Translations under genes and position numbers: made by a program
Assembly: GCF_000016665.1 (NCBI RefSeq)
Contig: NC_009523.1
Span: 4,401,501-4,465,500, forward strand
From: Roseiflexus sp. RS-1
GTDB lineage: Bacteria; Chloroflexota; Chloroflexia; Chloroflexales; Roseiflexaceae
Reading direction: 5' to 3'
DNA: 64,000 bases
Notes under the pieces: generated by a model
What the model was told of the DNA's origin: nothing
Database searches by the model: none
What the model saw: the letters and a program-made list of their open reading frames with translations, nothing else
Part shown: one piece after another, positions 16,083-27,831 of the stretch
Position numbering within the stretch: position 1 is the stretch's first letter
Layout of the letters: each line of letters begins with the position of its first letter

Positions 16083-17606
16083 TCAATCCATCTTCCGTTC
16101 CGAGAAATCGCGTCCGTCGAACGTAATCAACCGCCGCTTCTCGTCCACCACCGTCTCGAGGTGCACCGGGCGCGTCCAGATACGCTGGATATTGCGCATC
16201 GTATCACGGGCATAATCCATCTTCAACTCGACCCCCTCATAGCGATGGCGCAGATAGAGTTCACCGCGATTATTGTAATTGCCATCCTCGACATAGATGA
16301 ACGGTTGACCGAAATTCGTCAGGCGGAACAGGAGTTTCTCCTTGATCTCCTTGAACTCGCGCGACGCGATCTCATACATATCTGTATCACGATTGTAGCG
16401 GAATGTAAAGAGCTTCTGCTGCATCACGAACTCAGGAGTCAGGAACTCATCAATGAACGTCACATCGTTGTAGAGGCGACGTATCTCGAACAGTTTCTGC
16501 CGCCCCAAACCGAGTTGCTTATCCCAGTTCAGTTTCTCAGCCAGGTCTTCACACTCCTCATACTCCTTCCCGAAGCGTCCGGTATTCCAGCGATGCTCGA
16601 TATCGCGCAGCAATTCAAGACCGAGCTTATATGGATTGAGACGACCGGGGTGCACCGCCACCACGCCGGAATGATGGTCGGCAAAATCGATCAGTTCATC
16701 ATCGCGCAGCGCCCGGCGCGTCATAATCTCCGAGTGCCAGTAACTGGCCCAACCCTCGTTGAGTATCTTCGTCATCCCCTGGGGGGCGAAGTAATATGCT
16801 TCATCGCGCACAATTTCGAGGATGGAATGCTGCCAGCGTTCCAGCGGCGCATAATTCATAAGGAAGAGGAGCACGTCCTTCTGCGGATGTTCCGGGAACT
16901 TCTTATGGCGGGCGCGCTCCGCTTCGAGACGTTTCCGCTGCTGTTCGAGGAACTCCGGCGGGTTGATATAATCGCGCATGTAACTACGCTCAACCGGCAA
17001 CCCCTCCACCACCGGCGGCTCATCTTCCGCCAGCACCGACTGATGGGTCTGCGCTTCGGGGCGTTTGATATACGGCGCGTGATAGTCGATCAGATTTTCG
17101 AGCGAGAGACAGATATCGATAAACTCTTCGACCGTCTCATAGCCGTAGCGATCGATCATGCGCTGCACGCGGGCGGCGTGGTTCGCCATTTCGTCAAGCA
17201 TCTTGCGATTCGTATGCGCGAACCACATATTGTTCTTGAAGAAATCGACATGCGCCGCAACATGCGCCATGACCATCTTCTGCGTCACCATCTCGTTGCC
17301 TTCGAGCAGGTACGCATACGACGGATTGGTATTGATCACCATCTCATAGATCGTCGAGCCAAGCCAGACGTGGCCCTTTATGAGCTGGTCATACTCCATC
17401 CCGAAGCGCCAGTGGGGATAGCGGATGGGAAACCCTCCCAACGCCGCCGTCTCGTAGAGCGTGCGGTAGTCGAGCACCTCATAAATGATGGGGAAGAAAT
17501 CAAGCCCATACTCTTTCGCATAGGCTTCGATCTCCTCCCACGCTGCCTGCAACTCTGGTGGAAGACGAGTACTCTTCATAGATGTTTTGTGTGTCCTGAT
17601 CTGCAC
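16083..17606 (-). CDS. spoVR: SpoVR family protein (YcgB-like)
   Basis: A 507-residue SpoVR protein. Hallmarks include [15 protein letters not shown], the segment [19 protein letters not shown] with conserved His and Asn, and [15 protein letters not shown]. In Bacillus the homologue affects spore cortex. In other bacteria ycgB lies with yeaGH and responds to stress and starvation. The start GTG at 17606 shares its G with the yeaH TAG stop and has GGGAAGG just upstream. An ATG at 17579 is the alternative and removes nine residues. Biochemical function is unknown. Confidence 0.92.
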   Translation of the reverse strand: MQIRTHKTSMKSTRLPPELQAAWEEIEAYAKEYGLDFFPIIYEVLDYRTLYETAALGGFPIRYPHWRFGMEYDQLIKGHVWLGSTIYEMVINTNPSYAYLLEGNEMVTQKMVMAHVAAHVDFFKNNMWFAHTNRKMLDEMANHAARVQRMIDRYGYETVEEFIDICLSLENLIDYHAPYIKRPEAQTHQSVLAEDEPPVVEGLPVERSYMRDYINPPEFLEQQRKRLEAERARHKKFPEHPQKDVLLFLMNYAPLERWQHSILEIVRDEAYYFAPQGMTKILNEGWASYWHSEIMTRRALRDDELIDFADHHSGVVAVHPGRLNPYKLGLELLRDIEHRWNTGRFGKEYEECEDLAEKLNWDKQLGLGRQKLFEIRRLYNDVTFIDEFLTPEFVMQQKLFTFRYNRDTDMYEIASREFKEIKEKLLFRLTNFGQPFIYVEDGNYNNRGELYLRHRYEGVELKMDYARDTMRNIQRIWTRPVHLETVVDEKRRLITFDGRDFSERKMD

Positions 17607-18715
17607 TACCTTCCCTTGCCGAGAAAGTCCTTGATCGCGTCGTAGATATCGTCGCGATCGGCGATCTCCGAGATCACCAGCCCATCGTGCTTGCCCAGGT
17701 GCTCCTCCAGGTCATGGGCGAAGCGACCGGATCCATACAGCGAACGCACCTGACCATAGCAGAACTGGTTGACTTTGGGAAGGAGTTGGGTGCGCAGCAA
17801 TTCAATACATTCGCGGGTATCGCCCCCGCCCCAGTTGTCGCCGTCGGAGAAGTGGAAGGGATAGATGTTCCACTCATCGGCGGGATAGCGCTCATCGATC
17901 AGTTTGTTGCACAGTTTGTACGCCGAACTGATCTTCGTGCCGCCCCCCTCACGAATATGGTAGAACGTCTCCTGATCGACCTCCTTCGCCGCAGCGTCGT
18001 GCACGATGTAGCGAATATCGATCGCTTTGTACTGCGAGCGCAGCCAGGTTTCGATCCAGAATGCCGTGATGCGCACCAGTTCCTTCTGCTCGGCGCCCAT
18101 CGAGCCGCTGACGTCCATCATATAGATGATGACGGCATTCGACTCGGGTTGGAGCGTTTCCTTCCAGGAACGGAAGCGCATATCCTGTCGGATCGGCACC
18201 ACAATCGGATCGGCGATGTTGTATTCGCCCGACGAAATCTGACGTTTGAGCGCCTCGCGGTACGTGCGCTTGAAATGCCGCAGCGAGTCCGGTCCGACGC
18301 GACGAATGCCGGAGTAGCGGTCTTTCTGCGAAATGATGTTCTTTTTGCCTTTCGGCTGAATGTTGGGTAATTGCAGTTCCTCGCCGAGGATCTGCGCCAA
18401 TTCCTCCAGGGTGACATCAACCTCGATGATATGCTGCCCTGGTTCGGATCCGGCCTCACCCTGACCCGACTGCCCATCGCCCTGCGCGATCGGGTCGCCG
18501 ACATTCCCATCGCCCTGACCGACGCCACCGCCCTGGCGCGTGCCGTAGCGAAACTGCGGCAGATCGATCTGCGGCAGCGGGATCGAGACATACTTACGCC
18601 CCTGGCGACCGATCATTTCGCCCTGCGACATGTATTTTCGCAGGTCTTTTTTGATCTTGCCGCGCACAATCTGGCGAAAGCGGTTCAGATCGCGCTCAAC
18701 GCGGTGTATCGACAT
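17606..18715 (-). CDS. yeaH: YeaH/YhbH family protein (DUF444), VWA-like
   Basis: A 369-residue protein of the YeaH/DUF444 family. The second half has a von Willebrand A-like metal site, [12 protein letters not shown] (DxSxS), with [12 protein letters not shown] and [11 protein letters not shown] continuing it. Residues about 55-95 are Gly/Gln-rich linker. The ATG at 18715 has AAAAAGG eight bases upstream. A GTG at 18724 is possible. It lies between prkA and spoVR, an order kept in many bacteria, and is thought to act with the PrkA kinase. The partner relation here is inference from gene order. Confidence 0.92.
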   Translation of the reverse strand: MSIHRVERDLNRFRQIVRGKIKKDLRKYMSQGEMIGRQGRKYVSIPLPQIDLPQFRYGTRQGGGVGQGDGNVGDPIAQGDGQSGQGEAGSEPGQHIIEVDVTLEELAQILGEELQLPNIQPKGKKNIISQKDRYSGIRRVGPDSLRHFKRTYREALKRQISSGEYNIADPIVVPIRQDMRFRSWKETLQPESNAVIIYMMDVSGSMGAEQKELVRITAFWIETWLRSQYKAIDIRYIVHDAAAKEVDQETFYHIREGGGTKISSAYKLCNKLIDERYPADEWNIYPFHFSDGDNWGGGDTRECIELLRTQLLPKVNQFCYGQVRSLYGSGRFAHDLEEHLGKHDGLVISEIADRDDIYDAIKDFLGKGR

Positions 18716-18846
18716 AGCATGCACCTTTTTGGAGAGACTGGATCAGGAAGGAACTGCTCCAGGCAGCCCCCCTGATCCCCAGGACAACCGCTGACGCCCT
18801 GCCAGACGCCATCACGACCGTTTTCCGGCGCCCGTCCTGGCTTCGT

Positions 18847-20925
<2,079 letters not shown>

Positions 20926-21193
20926 GAATGATCCTCCTGGTTTGATGCCGCTCTTCGCGTCGCCCGCGAATGCCTGCGGCACAATGGACCGAATGCAATA
21001 GTGTGTGCTATTGCCGCCGGTCGGGTATCTGTGGTCCTGATAACGTGCATTGACTTCCAAACTGTAGATATGGTGCGCTGCCCCGACGAAGAGATGCGGC
21101 TAACCGCAGATATTTGCACCCGCTGGCTGCTGCACCTGTACAGCTAGACATCTCAGGGGGCGGGTAGGAGGCCTGGTTTTCCAGGTGTTGATC
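20926..21193 (-). other. Long 5' leader of prkA, about 260 bases
   Basis: Between the predicted start of transcription (about 21187) and the prkA ATG there is an untranslated leader. It holds several short hairpins on the minus strand: CCTGGAAAACCAGG right at its start, TGCGGTTAGCCGCA, and TTCGCGGGCGACGCGAA near the 3' end. No known riboswitch was recognised. An in-frame extension of prkA runs through it but lacks a ribosome-binding site. Confidence 0.5.
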
Positions 21194-21222
21194 ATTATAG
21201 CAATCCGTCTATCGAGCGTCAA
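21194..21222 (-). promoter_or_regulatory. Strong sigma70 promoter of the prkA operon
   Basis: On the minus strand, TTGACG (21217-21222), a 17-bp spacer and a consensus TATAAT (21194-21199). It is the best -10 seen in the window. It points towards prkA. Confidence 0.75.
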
Positions 21223-21274
21223 GGGATGAGAACAGGAAAATTGGCGGATCGCAAAACAAATTTTCGCCAGCCTG

Positions 21275-22105
21275 CTACGCTGCCTGATGCGAAGCGGGGA
21301 ACACTCGCACAATATCGCCGATCCCGGCGCCCAGCGTTTGCGCCGCGCTGCCGTTGCGCACCGCGATCTCCAGATGATCGCTGCTGCCGATCAGTGCGAC
21401 CAGCGCGCCAATCGCGACATCGGCGTAGGTCCGGTACAACCCCTCGATGCGCTGCCCGATCAACTGGGCGGTCATGCGCTCGCCAATGCCCGCCTCCTGC
21501 AAATGCTTGAGTGTGATGTTGGTAATACAGTTGCCAAAATGGTCGATATGAATGATGCGACCCACCAGCTCGCCATGCCGTCCGCGCGACGGTTGTTCGA
21601 GTGCAGCTTCGACAATCTCCGCACGCCGCTCACCAAACTGTGCTGGCGGAACCCCAAGCGCCAGATGCGCCGCCACCGGTGCAAAGACATCACGCCCGTG
21701 GAAGGTGCTGCTGACGTAGGGCAACCAGTAGCGCGGCTCGGTCAGATCGTAGACGGCGCAGTGCTCCGTGCCCCACTGCGAGATCGCTTCGCGCCATACA
21801 TACGTCAGGACGCCGTTGTCCGGCGCCACGTACACGGCATTCGGCGTCGTGAGAATGATGCGTCGTCGTTTGCTTCCCACCCCCGGATCGACCACCACCA
21901 CGTGAATCGTTCCCGGCGGAAAAAACGCCCCGAACGTCTGAACGATATACGCCGCCTGATGGATGTCCTGCGGTGCGATCTGATGCGTGATGTCCACAAT
22001 CGTTACGTTGCGCGCAATTCCCAGAATAACTCCCTTCATAATGCCGACATAACTATCGGACAGCCCGAAGTCGGTTGTTAATGTAATGATCCCCGATGGC
22101 TGCAT
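21275..22105 (-). CDS. SAM hydroxide adenosyltransferase (DUF62 family)
   Basis: About 276 residues of the DUF62 family, related to fluorinase and chlorinase. These enzymes split S-adenosylmethionine with water into adenosine and methionine. Conserved segments are ITLTTDFGLSDSYVG at the N-terminus, VVVDPGVGS, YVAPDNGVLT and GRDVFAPVAAHLA, and later IHIDHFGNCITNI. The ATG at 22105 has GAGG six bases upstream. ATG 22117 overlaps the stop of the upstream GTPase and is the alternative. The 3' end is followed by the prkA promoter region. Confidence 0.9.
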   Translation of the reverse strand: MQPSGIITLTTDFGLSDSYVGIMKGVILGIARNVTIVDITHQIAPQDIHQAAYIVQTFGAFFPPGTIHVVVVDPGVGSKRRRIILTTPNAVYVAPDNGVLTYVWREAISQWGTEHCAVYDLTEPRYWLPYVSSTFHGRDVFAPVAAHLALGVPPAQFGERRAEIVEAALEQPSRGRHGELVGRIIHIDHFGNCITNITLKHLQEAGIGERMTAQLIGQRIEGLYRTYADVAIGALVALIGSSDHLEIAVRNGSAAQTLGAGIGDIVRVFPASHQAA

Positions 22106-22116
22106 ATCCCACCTCA

Positions 22117-23886
22117 TCAACGGCGTTCGATCTCCGCCTGTAATCGACTGATCTCCGCTTCCGTGTCAGAAAGATCGCGTTGAGTCGTCAACAGGAGCTC
22201 GTGCTGTGCATACACGAAACGGGTGTAGGGTTCAATGGCATCGCGGATGCGTGTGATCATACGATCGCATTCGGTGTTGAACTGGCGTTCCATTGTTTCG
22301 GCGAGCGTCTCGTGCAGGTCGGCGACGCGCTGATGGAACTGCCGCTTGATCTGGCGACGTTTGTTAGGAATCAGGTACAACCCGCCAACTGCCAGCAACC
22401 CGGCAACCAGCACACCCGTGACATCGAGCATCGCGCCGTGCAACAGCAGCACGAGCAGCGTTCCAATCCCCACCGCGCCTGCCCCAACCAGCGTCGAGCC
22501 AGCGATTGCCGCCTGCACTTCCGCCGTCAACGCCTGCGCCTCAGCCTCGCGGTCGTAGGTGGCAATGACCTTTTCCGCCTCACGAGCGACCGATTCGATC
22601 AGCGCGGCTCGATTGTACTCGAATGTTGCGCCAATCTCGCCGATCAATCCGCTGCGTTGTTGCACCGCCCGTTCCCGCCGCAGATAATCCATCACTCCCT
22701 GCCACATGCGCAGATTCTTTTCCACCATCCAGTCGATCAGCGCCTGTAAACGCGCTTCGATCTGCTGCGGCACGTCGGCGACGATGTCGCGCGCAAACGC
22801 CTCGCTGATCTCTTGCTGATGGCGCACCAGGTTGAACAGGTTGCTGACGCGGATGGTCTCGTCGAAGAATCGTATGCCGCGCAACTCGAACTCGTTGAGA
22901 ATGTTGGCGACTTCAGCCCGGTGACGCTCGAAATCTTCGGTCAGATCGCGCCGGAACAGGTCGAGTTGTCGCTCGATGTTGTCGATGGCAGCCACATCCT
23001 CACGCAACGCGGATAGACGATCCTCGACGGCGAGCAGGTATCGCTCTGCCAGCCGACGCGCCACACCCAGCGGCGAGAGAAGTTTCAACCGCACCCGCTC
23101 CTCTTCATCAAGGGTGGTGACAATGTACTGCTCGACAGCCGGAAACCGACTGGCTTCCCACAGCGCCTGATCATCAGTGTCGCGCGCCTGACGCGCCAGA
23201 CGCGCCGAGACCGGAAATATCCGGGGGCGCATGCCGAACAAATCCTCAGCGTGCCTGCCAACAAATGCGACGACCTCCGCCAGACCGGCATCGTCGAGCA
23301 GGTCAGCTTTGTTGATAATCAGCACCACCTTCTTCCCCCAATCGCGGATGAGTTCCAGAAAGGCGCGTTCGCTGGCGGAAAACGGTTGACCGGCAGACGT
23401 TACGAACAGCACCAGGTCGGCGCGCGGGATGAAATTGTGCGTCAGTTCTTCGTGGCGTCGGATGATGGCATTCGTACCGGGCGTATCGACAATTGCCATA
23501 CGGCGCAGCACCTCAGCCGGGAAGCGATGCTCCACCAGAAACGCACTGCTCACCGTTTCACCTGGCGTATCGCCGTAACGCAGGATGGTGATCCGGTCGG
23601 TGGTGGGCGTGACACCCTCCGCCACCACTGGCGCGCCAAGCAGCGCATTGATGAAACTCGACTTGCCGGAGTTGTATTCGCCCGCCACCACCAGCAAAAA
23701 GAGTTCATCCAGATGGGTGATCGTATCGTCCAGAATACGCATATCGCCCGGCGCCACATCGACCCCAAAGCGGTGCAGTGCAGTGCGTAACGCTGCTAGC
23801 GCCGCACGGATCTCTTCGAGCAACGCTTCCTGGCGCTCGGTCAGCAAGGTGCGGCGGGTAAGGAATGGCGTCATACCGGTGCTCAC
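22117..23886 (-). CDS. Bacterial dynamin-like GTPase
   Basis: A 589-residue membrane-associated GTPase. G-domain motifs are GEYNSGKSSF (P-loop, about 69-78), PTTD (switch I), VDTPG (G3) and INKADLLD (G4). A long helical stalk follows, then two close hydrophobic segments (about 445-490, with GTLLVLLLHGAMLDVTG and AGLLAVGGLYLI) and a C-terminal coiled coil with heptads to the end. Bacterial dynamins remodel or protect membranes. The stop is shared with the start of the DUF62 gene. The family call is firm. The membrane process is unknown. Confidence 0.88.
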   Translation of the reverse strand: MSTGMTPFLTRRTLLTERQEALLEEIRAALAALRTALHRFGVDVAPGDMRILDDTITHLDELFLLVVAGEYNSGKSSFINALLGAPVVAEGVTPTTDRITILRYGDTPGETVSSAFLVEHRFPAEVLRRMAIVDTPGTNAIIRRHEELTHNFIPRADLVLFVTSAGQPFSASERAFLELIRDWGKKVVLIINKADLLDDAGLAEVVAFVGRHAEDLFGMRPRIFPVSARLARQARDTDDQALWEASRFPAVEQYIVTTLDEEERVRLKLLSPLGVARRLAERYLLAVEDRLSALREDVAAIDNIERQLDLFRRDLTEDFERHRAEVANILNEFELRGIRFFDETIRVSNLFNLVRHQQEISEAFARDIVADVPQQIEARLQALIDWMVEKNLRMWQGVMDYLRRERAVQQRSGLIGEIGATFEYNRAALIESVAREAEKVIATYDREAEAQALTAEVQAAIAGSTLVGAGAVGIGTLLVLLLHGAMLDVTGVLVAGLLAVGGLYLIPNKRRQIKRQFHQRVADLHETLAETMERQFNTECDRMITRIRDAIEPYTRFVYAQHELLLTTQRDLSDTEAEISRLQAEIERR

Positions 23887-24147
23887 TTATGCATCGGGCG
23901 CCGGCTGCTCATCAAGGTACCGCTTGAGCAGCACGACCAGGCGGCTCAGATCGTCGATCCGGGCACGCATGTGCCCGATAATCACGGCGCGCTCACGCTC
24001 ATCGAGAGAATCGGCTGCCAGCCGACTCACCTGATCGCCGAGGGCGCTGACCGGTGTGTACAGTTCGTGCAGCAGGAGCGCCAGCGTCTGCGTTGTGGTC
24101 AAATCAGCCCAGGGATGCGTATCAGACGCCTGATGATGCTCAGTCAT
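23887..24147 (-). CDS. Small protein with HisKA-like H-box
   Basis: An 86-residue protein starting MTEHHQASDTHPWADL at 24147, overlapping the S9 peptidase stop by eight bases and ending directly against the dynamin gene. The segment LLHELYTPVSALGDQVSRLA resembles the H-box of histidine-kinase dimerisation domains (HELRTPL type), and a second helix DLSRLVVLLKRYL could complete a two-helix DHp hairpin. No ATPase domain follows. It could be an orphan phosphotransfer or dimerisation module. A chance helical similarity is also possible. Confidence 0.6.
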   Translation of the reverse strand: MTEHHQASDTHPWADLTTTQTLALLLHELYTPVSALGDQVSRLAADSLDERERAVIIGHMRARIDDLSRLVVLLKRYLDEQPAPDA

Positions 24148-26233
24148 CGGTTTTCTCCCCACGAGACGACGCGCGGTTGTCGGCAGGCATCTGGCAGAAC
24201 TGATCGAACCATTCCAGGATGCGACGCATGTGATCGGCACGATGGTCTGGCTCGCCGGTGCGCGTGAGTTCGTGCCCCTCGCGCGGGTAGCGCACAAACT
24301 CAACGACCTGCTTCCGCCGACGCAGAAATGCGAACAACTGCTCCGCCTCACTGATCGGCACGCGATAGTCGCGTTCGGCATGCAGGATGAGCAGCGGCGT
24401 CGTGATGCGATGGGCGTATGCCAGCGGCGAATGCCGCCAGAGCAACGCATGGTTCTCCCACGGGAAGCCTTCAAATGTCAGTTCGACCAGTTCGTGCGCA
24501 TCACTGGTGCTGTGCTGCGTCAGCAGGTTGTACACCCCGCGCGCCGCCGCAGCGCAGGCGAAGCGATCACTGTGCGCAATCAACCAGACCGTCATGTACC
24601 CGCCATACGAACCGCCGGTGACGGCAATGCGACGCGGGTCGATATAGCCGCGCGCAAGCAGTGCATCAATGCCGGCATGGATGTCGGGGGCATCGGCAAA
24701 CCCCCAGTTCGACTGCGTGGCAAGACGCCAGGCGTTGCCGTACCCATCCGAGCCACGCGGATTGCAGAAGAATACGACATACCCACGGGCAGCGGCAACC
24801 TGCCATTCATGCCACATGCTGCGCACCCCCGGTCCCCACATCAGATGCGGACCGCCATGGATGTAAACGGCAAGCGGATACCCGCCCGGACGCGCGGGAT
24901 CAAAGTCGGACGGATGGATCACCCATCCCTGAACCTTCTGACCATCGGGCGCGGCGTAGATCAGTTCTTCATACGGCGCAACGATCCGTTCCTCCAGCAA
25001 TGGTGCGTTGAACGCCGTCAACCGCCGTTCAACCCCAACCGGATCATGGACATACAACTCACACGGATTGGCGGCATCACCGGCCACGAAAGCGACCGTT
25101 CCATCTGTACCGACATCACATTCGGCGATCAGACGGTCGCCAGGCATCTGATCAAGGCGCTGACATCCACTGCCATCCAGCGCAACCCGCCACAAAGGTT
25201 GCGCACCGCGGTACGCAGCAAGGCACAGCAACCCATCACCGTCCGGCAACCAGTCGAAAGCTTCGATGCTCAGGTCGGTCGCAGCGGTCAGATCGCGCAG
25301 CGCGCCGCCGGATGCATCCATTACCGCCAGTAATGTTCCAGCCGAGAACGGCTGTCCCTCCGGCGCGCGCAGACACGCAATCAATCGTCCATCCGGCGAG
25401 GGACGCGGGTTCCAGTACGTGAAGCCAGGAGCGGTCAGGCGCTGTGGTTCAGCGCGCCCTTCGGGCATCACCGGCACACGGAGCACATCAAAGAAGAAGA
25501 ATTGCGAGTCTCCTTCCGGATTGCGCGTCGCCGTCGTGAGGAGCGCCTGCCCATCGGGCATCCACACCGGCGCGCCGAAATCGAGGTCAGCATCGGTGAT
25601 GCGGCGTGGCTGCGGCGCCGGATCATCATCGTCCTCCGGCACGTCGATCAGATAGATCTGCGCATACCGGTCGTCGAAAAAATCGACTCCGGCACGGTAG
25701 GGCAGGCGACGCACCACGCGCGGGTCGAAGCGGCGCTCCTCTTCGTACTTACGGCGCTCGGCGATCTGCTTGCGGGTAAACTCATCGGGCGGCGTCGGCT
25801 CCGACTCGCCTGCATCTTCACGCGCACGTTCAGCGGCATTCAATCGGGAAAGAAAGGCGATCCAGCGCCCATCGGGACTCCACGCCGGATGGCTGACCCC
25901 TTGCGGCAGCGAAGTCAGGCAGCGCGACTCGCCTCCATCGCGGCGAATGACATACAGTTGTGGCGTCTGATCTCCACGTCCTCTAACGAACGCCAGCCAG
26001 CGGCCATCAGGACTCCAGCGCGGCGACGTGTCATTCACCCCGGACGTAAACCGGCGCGGAGGACCTCCATCGGTGGGCGCAATCCAGATCGCACGACGGT
26101 TGGCGTTTGCCGGACGATCGATGGTGACGCGCACAAACGCAACCACACGGCCATCCGGACACACCTGCGGGTCTTCCAGCCAACCCAGGCGATAAAGATC
26201 TTCGACAGTAAACGGAGAGGCAGTGTTTAGCAC
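24140..26233 (-). CDS. S9 family peptidase (acylaminoacyl-peptidase / prolyl oligopeptidase type)
   Basis: A 697-residue serine peptidase. The N-terminal half is a seven-bladed propeller with repeated WSPDGRW motifs (SPRWSPDGRWLAF, HPAWSPDGRWIAF and others). The C-terminal alpha/beta hydrolase domain has the nucleophile in GGSYGGYMT, the Asp in HAERDYRVP and the His in REGHELTR. It has no signal peptide and should release N-terminal residues or dipeptides from small peptides in the cytoplasm. It leads a run of four same-strand genes with overlaps. Confidence 0.92.
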   Translation of the reverse strand: MLNTASPFTVEDLYRLGWLEDPQVCPDGRVVAFVRVTIDRPANANRRAIWIAPTDGGPPRRFTSGVNDTSPRWSPDGRWLAFVRGRGDQTPQLYVIRRDGGESRCLTSLPQGVSHPAWSPDGRWIAFLSRLNAAERAREDAGESEPTPPDEFTRKQIAERRKYEEERRFDPRVVRRLPYRAGVDFFDDRYAQIYLIDVPEDDDDPAPQPRRITDADLDFGAPVWMPDGQALLTTATRNPEGDSQFFFFDVLRVPVMPEGRAEPQRLTAPGFTYWNPRPSPDGRLIACLRAPEGQPFSAGTLLAVMDASGGALRDLTAATDLSIEAFDWLPDGDGLLCLAAYRGAQPLWRVALDGSGCQRLDQMPGDRLIAECDVGTDGTVAFVAGDAANPCELYVHDPVGVERRLTAFNAPLLEERIVAPYEELIYAAPDGQKVQGWVIHPSDFDPARPGGYPLAVYIHGGPHLMWGPGVRSMWHEWQVAAARGYVVFFCNPRGSDGYGNAWRLATQSNWGFADAPDIHAGIDALLARGYIDPRRIAVTGGSYGGYMTVWLIAHSDRFACAAAARGVYNLLTQHSTSDAHELVELTFEGFPWENHALLWRHSPLAYAHRITTPLLILHAERDYRVPISEAEQLFAFLRRRKQVVEFVRYPREGHELTRTGEPDHRADHMRRILEWFDQFCQMPADNRASSRGEKTDD

Positions 26234-26335
26234 GGATGCTCCCTGTAGCAGGTCAATCGTTCAATTCCCATTTCGGGCGCCGACGTGAACCGCGATGTCG
26301 CCGCACCCAAAGCGCAGGTATGCACCCGATAGACA

Positions 26336-26677
26336 TTAGCGATCCTGCCACGCAGGGACATCGAACGGCGTGGAGGAGCGGCGCAATGAGCGAAATGTCT
26401 GGCGGTCAACCGCGCTTTCGCCCAGGAAGTAGAGAACGCCTGCCGGAACGTCGTAGCGATAGCGCTGACGCATCCAGCGCCCCTCTGCTCCCTGACGCAG
26501 CACATCGATCAGCCAGGCAGCGGCGTGTTCATCATACCGTTCGTTAATAATCCAGACAAATTCATCGCGGCGAAAGGTGCGCGCCATGCGCTGCCGTGCA
26601 TCGTTCAAACTTTCCTCCGGTGTCGGCGGCTCGATGCTCGACGGCAGGCCATTGCGCGATGCGAGCAAAGCAGACAT
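26336..26677 (-). CDS. Hypothetical protein, 113 residues
   Basis: A small charged protein beginning MSALLASRNGLPSSIEPPTPE. The middle (FRRDEFVWIINERYDEHAAAWLIDVLRQGAEGRWMRQRYRYDVPAGVLYFLGE) has regular strands and helices and keeps the coding bias of its neighbours, so it is probably real. I do not recognise the family. It lies 100 bp upstream of the S9 peptidase on the same strand and diverges from tRNA-Thr. Confidence 0.55.
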   Translation of the reverse strand: MSALLASRNGLPSSIEPPTPEESLNDARQRMARTFRRDEFVWIINERYDEHAAAWLIDVLRQGAEGRWMRQRYRYDVPAGVLYFLGESAVDRQTFRSLRRSSTPFDVPAWQDR

Positions 26678-26737
26678 ACATGTTCTCCCACACCATCATC
26701 GTGTTGGCGGAACCATTATACCACTCTGCTGCGTCGA

Positions 26738-26767
26738 TTGACGCGCATGGCGCGCTCGTGCTACAAT
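26738..26767 (+). promoter_or_regulatory. Promoter of tRNA-Thr
   Basis: TTGACG (26738-26743), an 18-bp spacer and TACAAT (26762-26767), nine bases before the mature 5' end of the tRNA. Confidence 0.7.
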
Positions 26768-26775
26768 AGGGGTGC

Positions 26776-26851
26776 GCCGGCGTAGCTCAGCTGGCAGAGC
26801 AACTGTCTTGTAAACAGTAGGTCGCGGGTTCGAATCCCGCCGCCGGCTCCA
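26776..26851 (+). tRNA. tRNA-Thr, anticodon TGT
   Basis: A 76-base cloverleaf with encoded CCA. Acceptor GCCGGCG pairs with CGCCGGC. The D arm is GCTC..GAGC. The anticodon stem ACTGT/ACAGT closes the loop CTTGTAA (anticodon TGT). The T arm is GCGGG-TTCGAAT-CCCGC. It is transcribed alone, between its own promoter and terminator. Confidence 0.97.
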
Positions 26852-26860
26852 CGTAAGCGG

Positions 26861-26887
26861 AACCCCTGAGGAATCTCAGGGGTTTTG
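26861..26887 (+). terminator. Rho-independent terminator of tRNA-Thr
   Basis: CCCCTGAG (26863-26870), loop GAAT, CTCAGGGG (26875-26882), then TTTT. Confidence 0.85.
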
Positions 26888-27244
26888 TATTTCGCAATTG
26901 CGCGTCTGCCCCGATACTGCCGGAGGCGACTACTATGCCGCACTCAACCATGACAATGCCTGATACGACCCCGATGCAAAAACGTACCACCGTGTCACCG
27001 TGTCACACGAGGCGCCCACTTCCGGCGGAGCATTCAACCCTATCCAACAGAACCCATCTTCTTGAGAACTGTGCTCCACCTCTCCGCGCCTCCTGTCCAG
27101 ATTGGTGAAAAAGGCGCCTGCCTTGCATCTTCTTGAGAACTGCGCTCCACCTCTCCGCGCCTCCGCTCCTCCGCGTGAGCATATCCGATGCACGCGGCGC
27201 CGCAGATCACGCAGAGGGATGCTGGCATGACGTGGAAGGCGCGG
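26888..27244. other. Intergenic region with a 38-bp direct repeat
   Basis: A 38-bp direct repeat, CATCTTCTTGAGAACTG followed by GCTCCACCTCTCCGCGCCTC, is at about 27055-27092 and 27126-27163, separated by 33 bp. Short frames here are shadows. No gene is seen. Confidence 0.6.
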
Positions 27245-27469
27245 TCAGCGCCAGAAGCGTGCGATCAGGTTGACGATCACCGTCAGCAGCAGGCTGAGGA
27301 TCAGCATCGTTCCGATCGGGATAAAGATCCGCACGTTTTCGCGCTCGATCAGAATATCACCCGGCAGGCGTCCCAACCACGTCACCCGACCCGCCACAAG
27401 AAACACCACGCCGACCACGATCAGCAGCACACCCATCCCTATCAGGAGGCGTCCGATATCACCCATCAC
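27245..27469 (-). CDS. DUF2905 family small membrane protein
   Basis: A 74-residue inner-membrane protein. Two hydrophobic helices (about 6-27 and 48-70) flank the conserved DUF2905 core WLGRLPGDILIERENVRIFIPIGT. Function is unknown. In other bacteria the gene is often near ruvB or queA. Here it is isolated, bordered by repeats. Two adjacent ATG codons begin the frame; either may be used. Confidence 0.88.
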   Translation of the reverse strand: MMGDIGRLLIGMGVLLIVVGVVFLVAGRVTWLGRLPGDILIERENVRIFIPIGTMLILSLLLTVIVNLIARFWR

Positions 27470-27646
27470 GCACCTCCCCCATTGCGTTGCACAGGTTACA
27501 GACCAACATTCATGATACGGGTTATGCGTCGGGGTGCAACATGCTCATGAAGATTGAGCACTTATAGCAGTTCCCATAGAGGTTGAACCAATTTGGACAA
27601 GGTTGAACGCTCCCAGAATCGCGCGCCTCACACGGCGACCGAAATG

Positions 27647-27762
27647 ATGGAGATTGAAAATTAAATCCGCTCTACCGCGCTAGCCGTGGGGCTGAAGCCC
27701 TCGGCTAACCAGGGCAAAGCCCGCCTGCGCGGGCTATACCGGATTATTTCTTCAAAGACCAT
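27647..27762 (+). repeat. R116 palindrome-targeting repeat, copy A
   Basis: 116 bp from ATGGAGATTGAAAATTAAAT to CAAAGACCAT. The ends are imperfect inverted repeats (ATGGTCTTTGA on the other strand). Two internal hairpins are GCCGTGGGGCTGAAGCCC and GCCCGCCTGCGCGGGC. It lies between the G and A of the R165 loop in CCGAAATG^AATTTCGG. Confidence 0.85.
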
Positions 27763-27831
27763 AATTTCGGTCTACGAGAGAAGCAATCCGACATCGTCCG
27801 TCGTCGGACGTGACTCCGCTTGTGCGGGCTG

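Noticed and set aside
16020-17645. 541-codon open frame on the plus strand
   Set aside because: Antisense shadow of spoVR with no recognisable protein features.
20926-21060. N-terminal extension of PrkA by 45 residues
   Set aside because: There is a good ribosome-binding site at 20925 with the family N-terminus, and the extension lies in the predicted leader.
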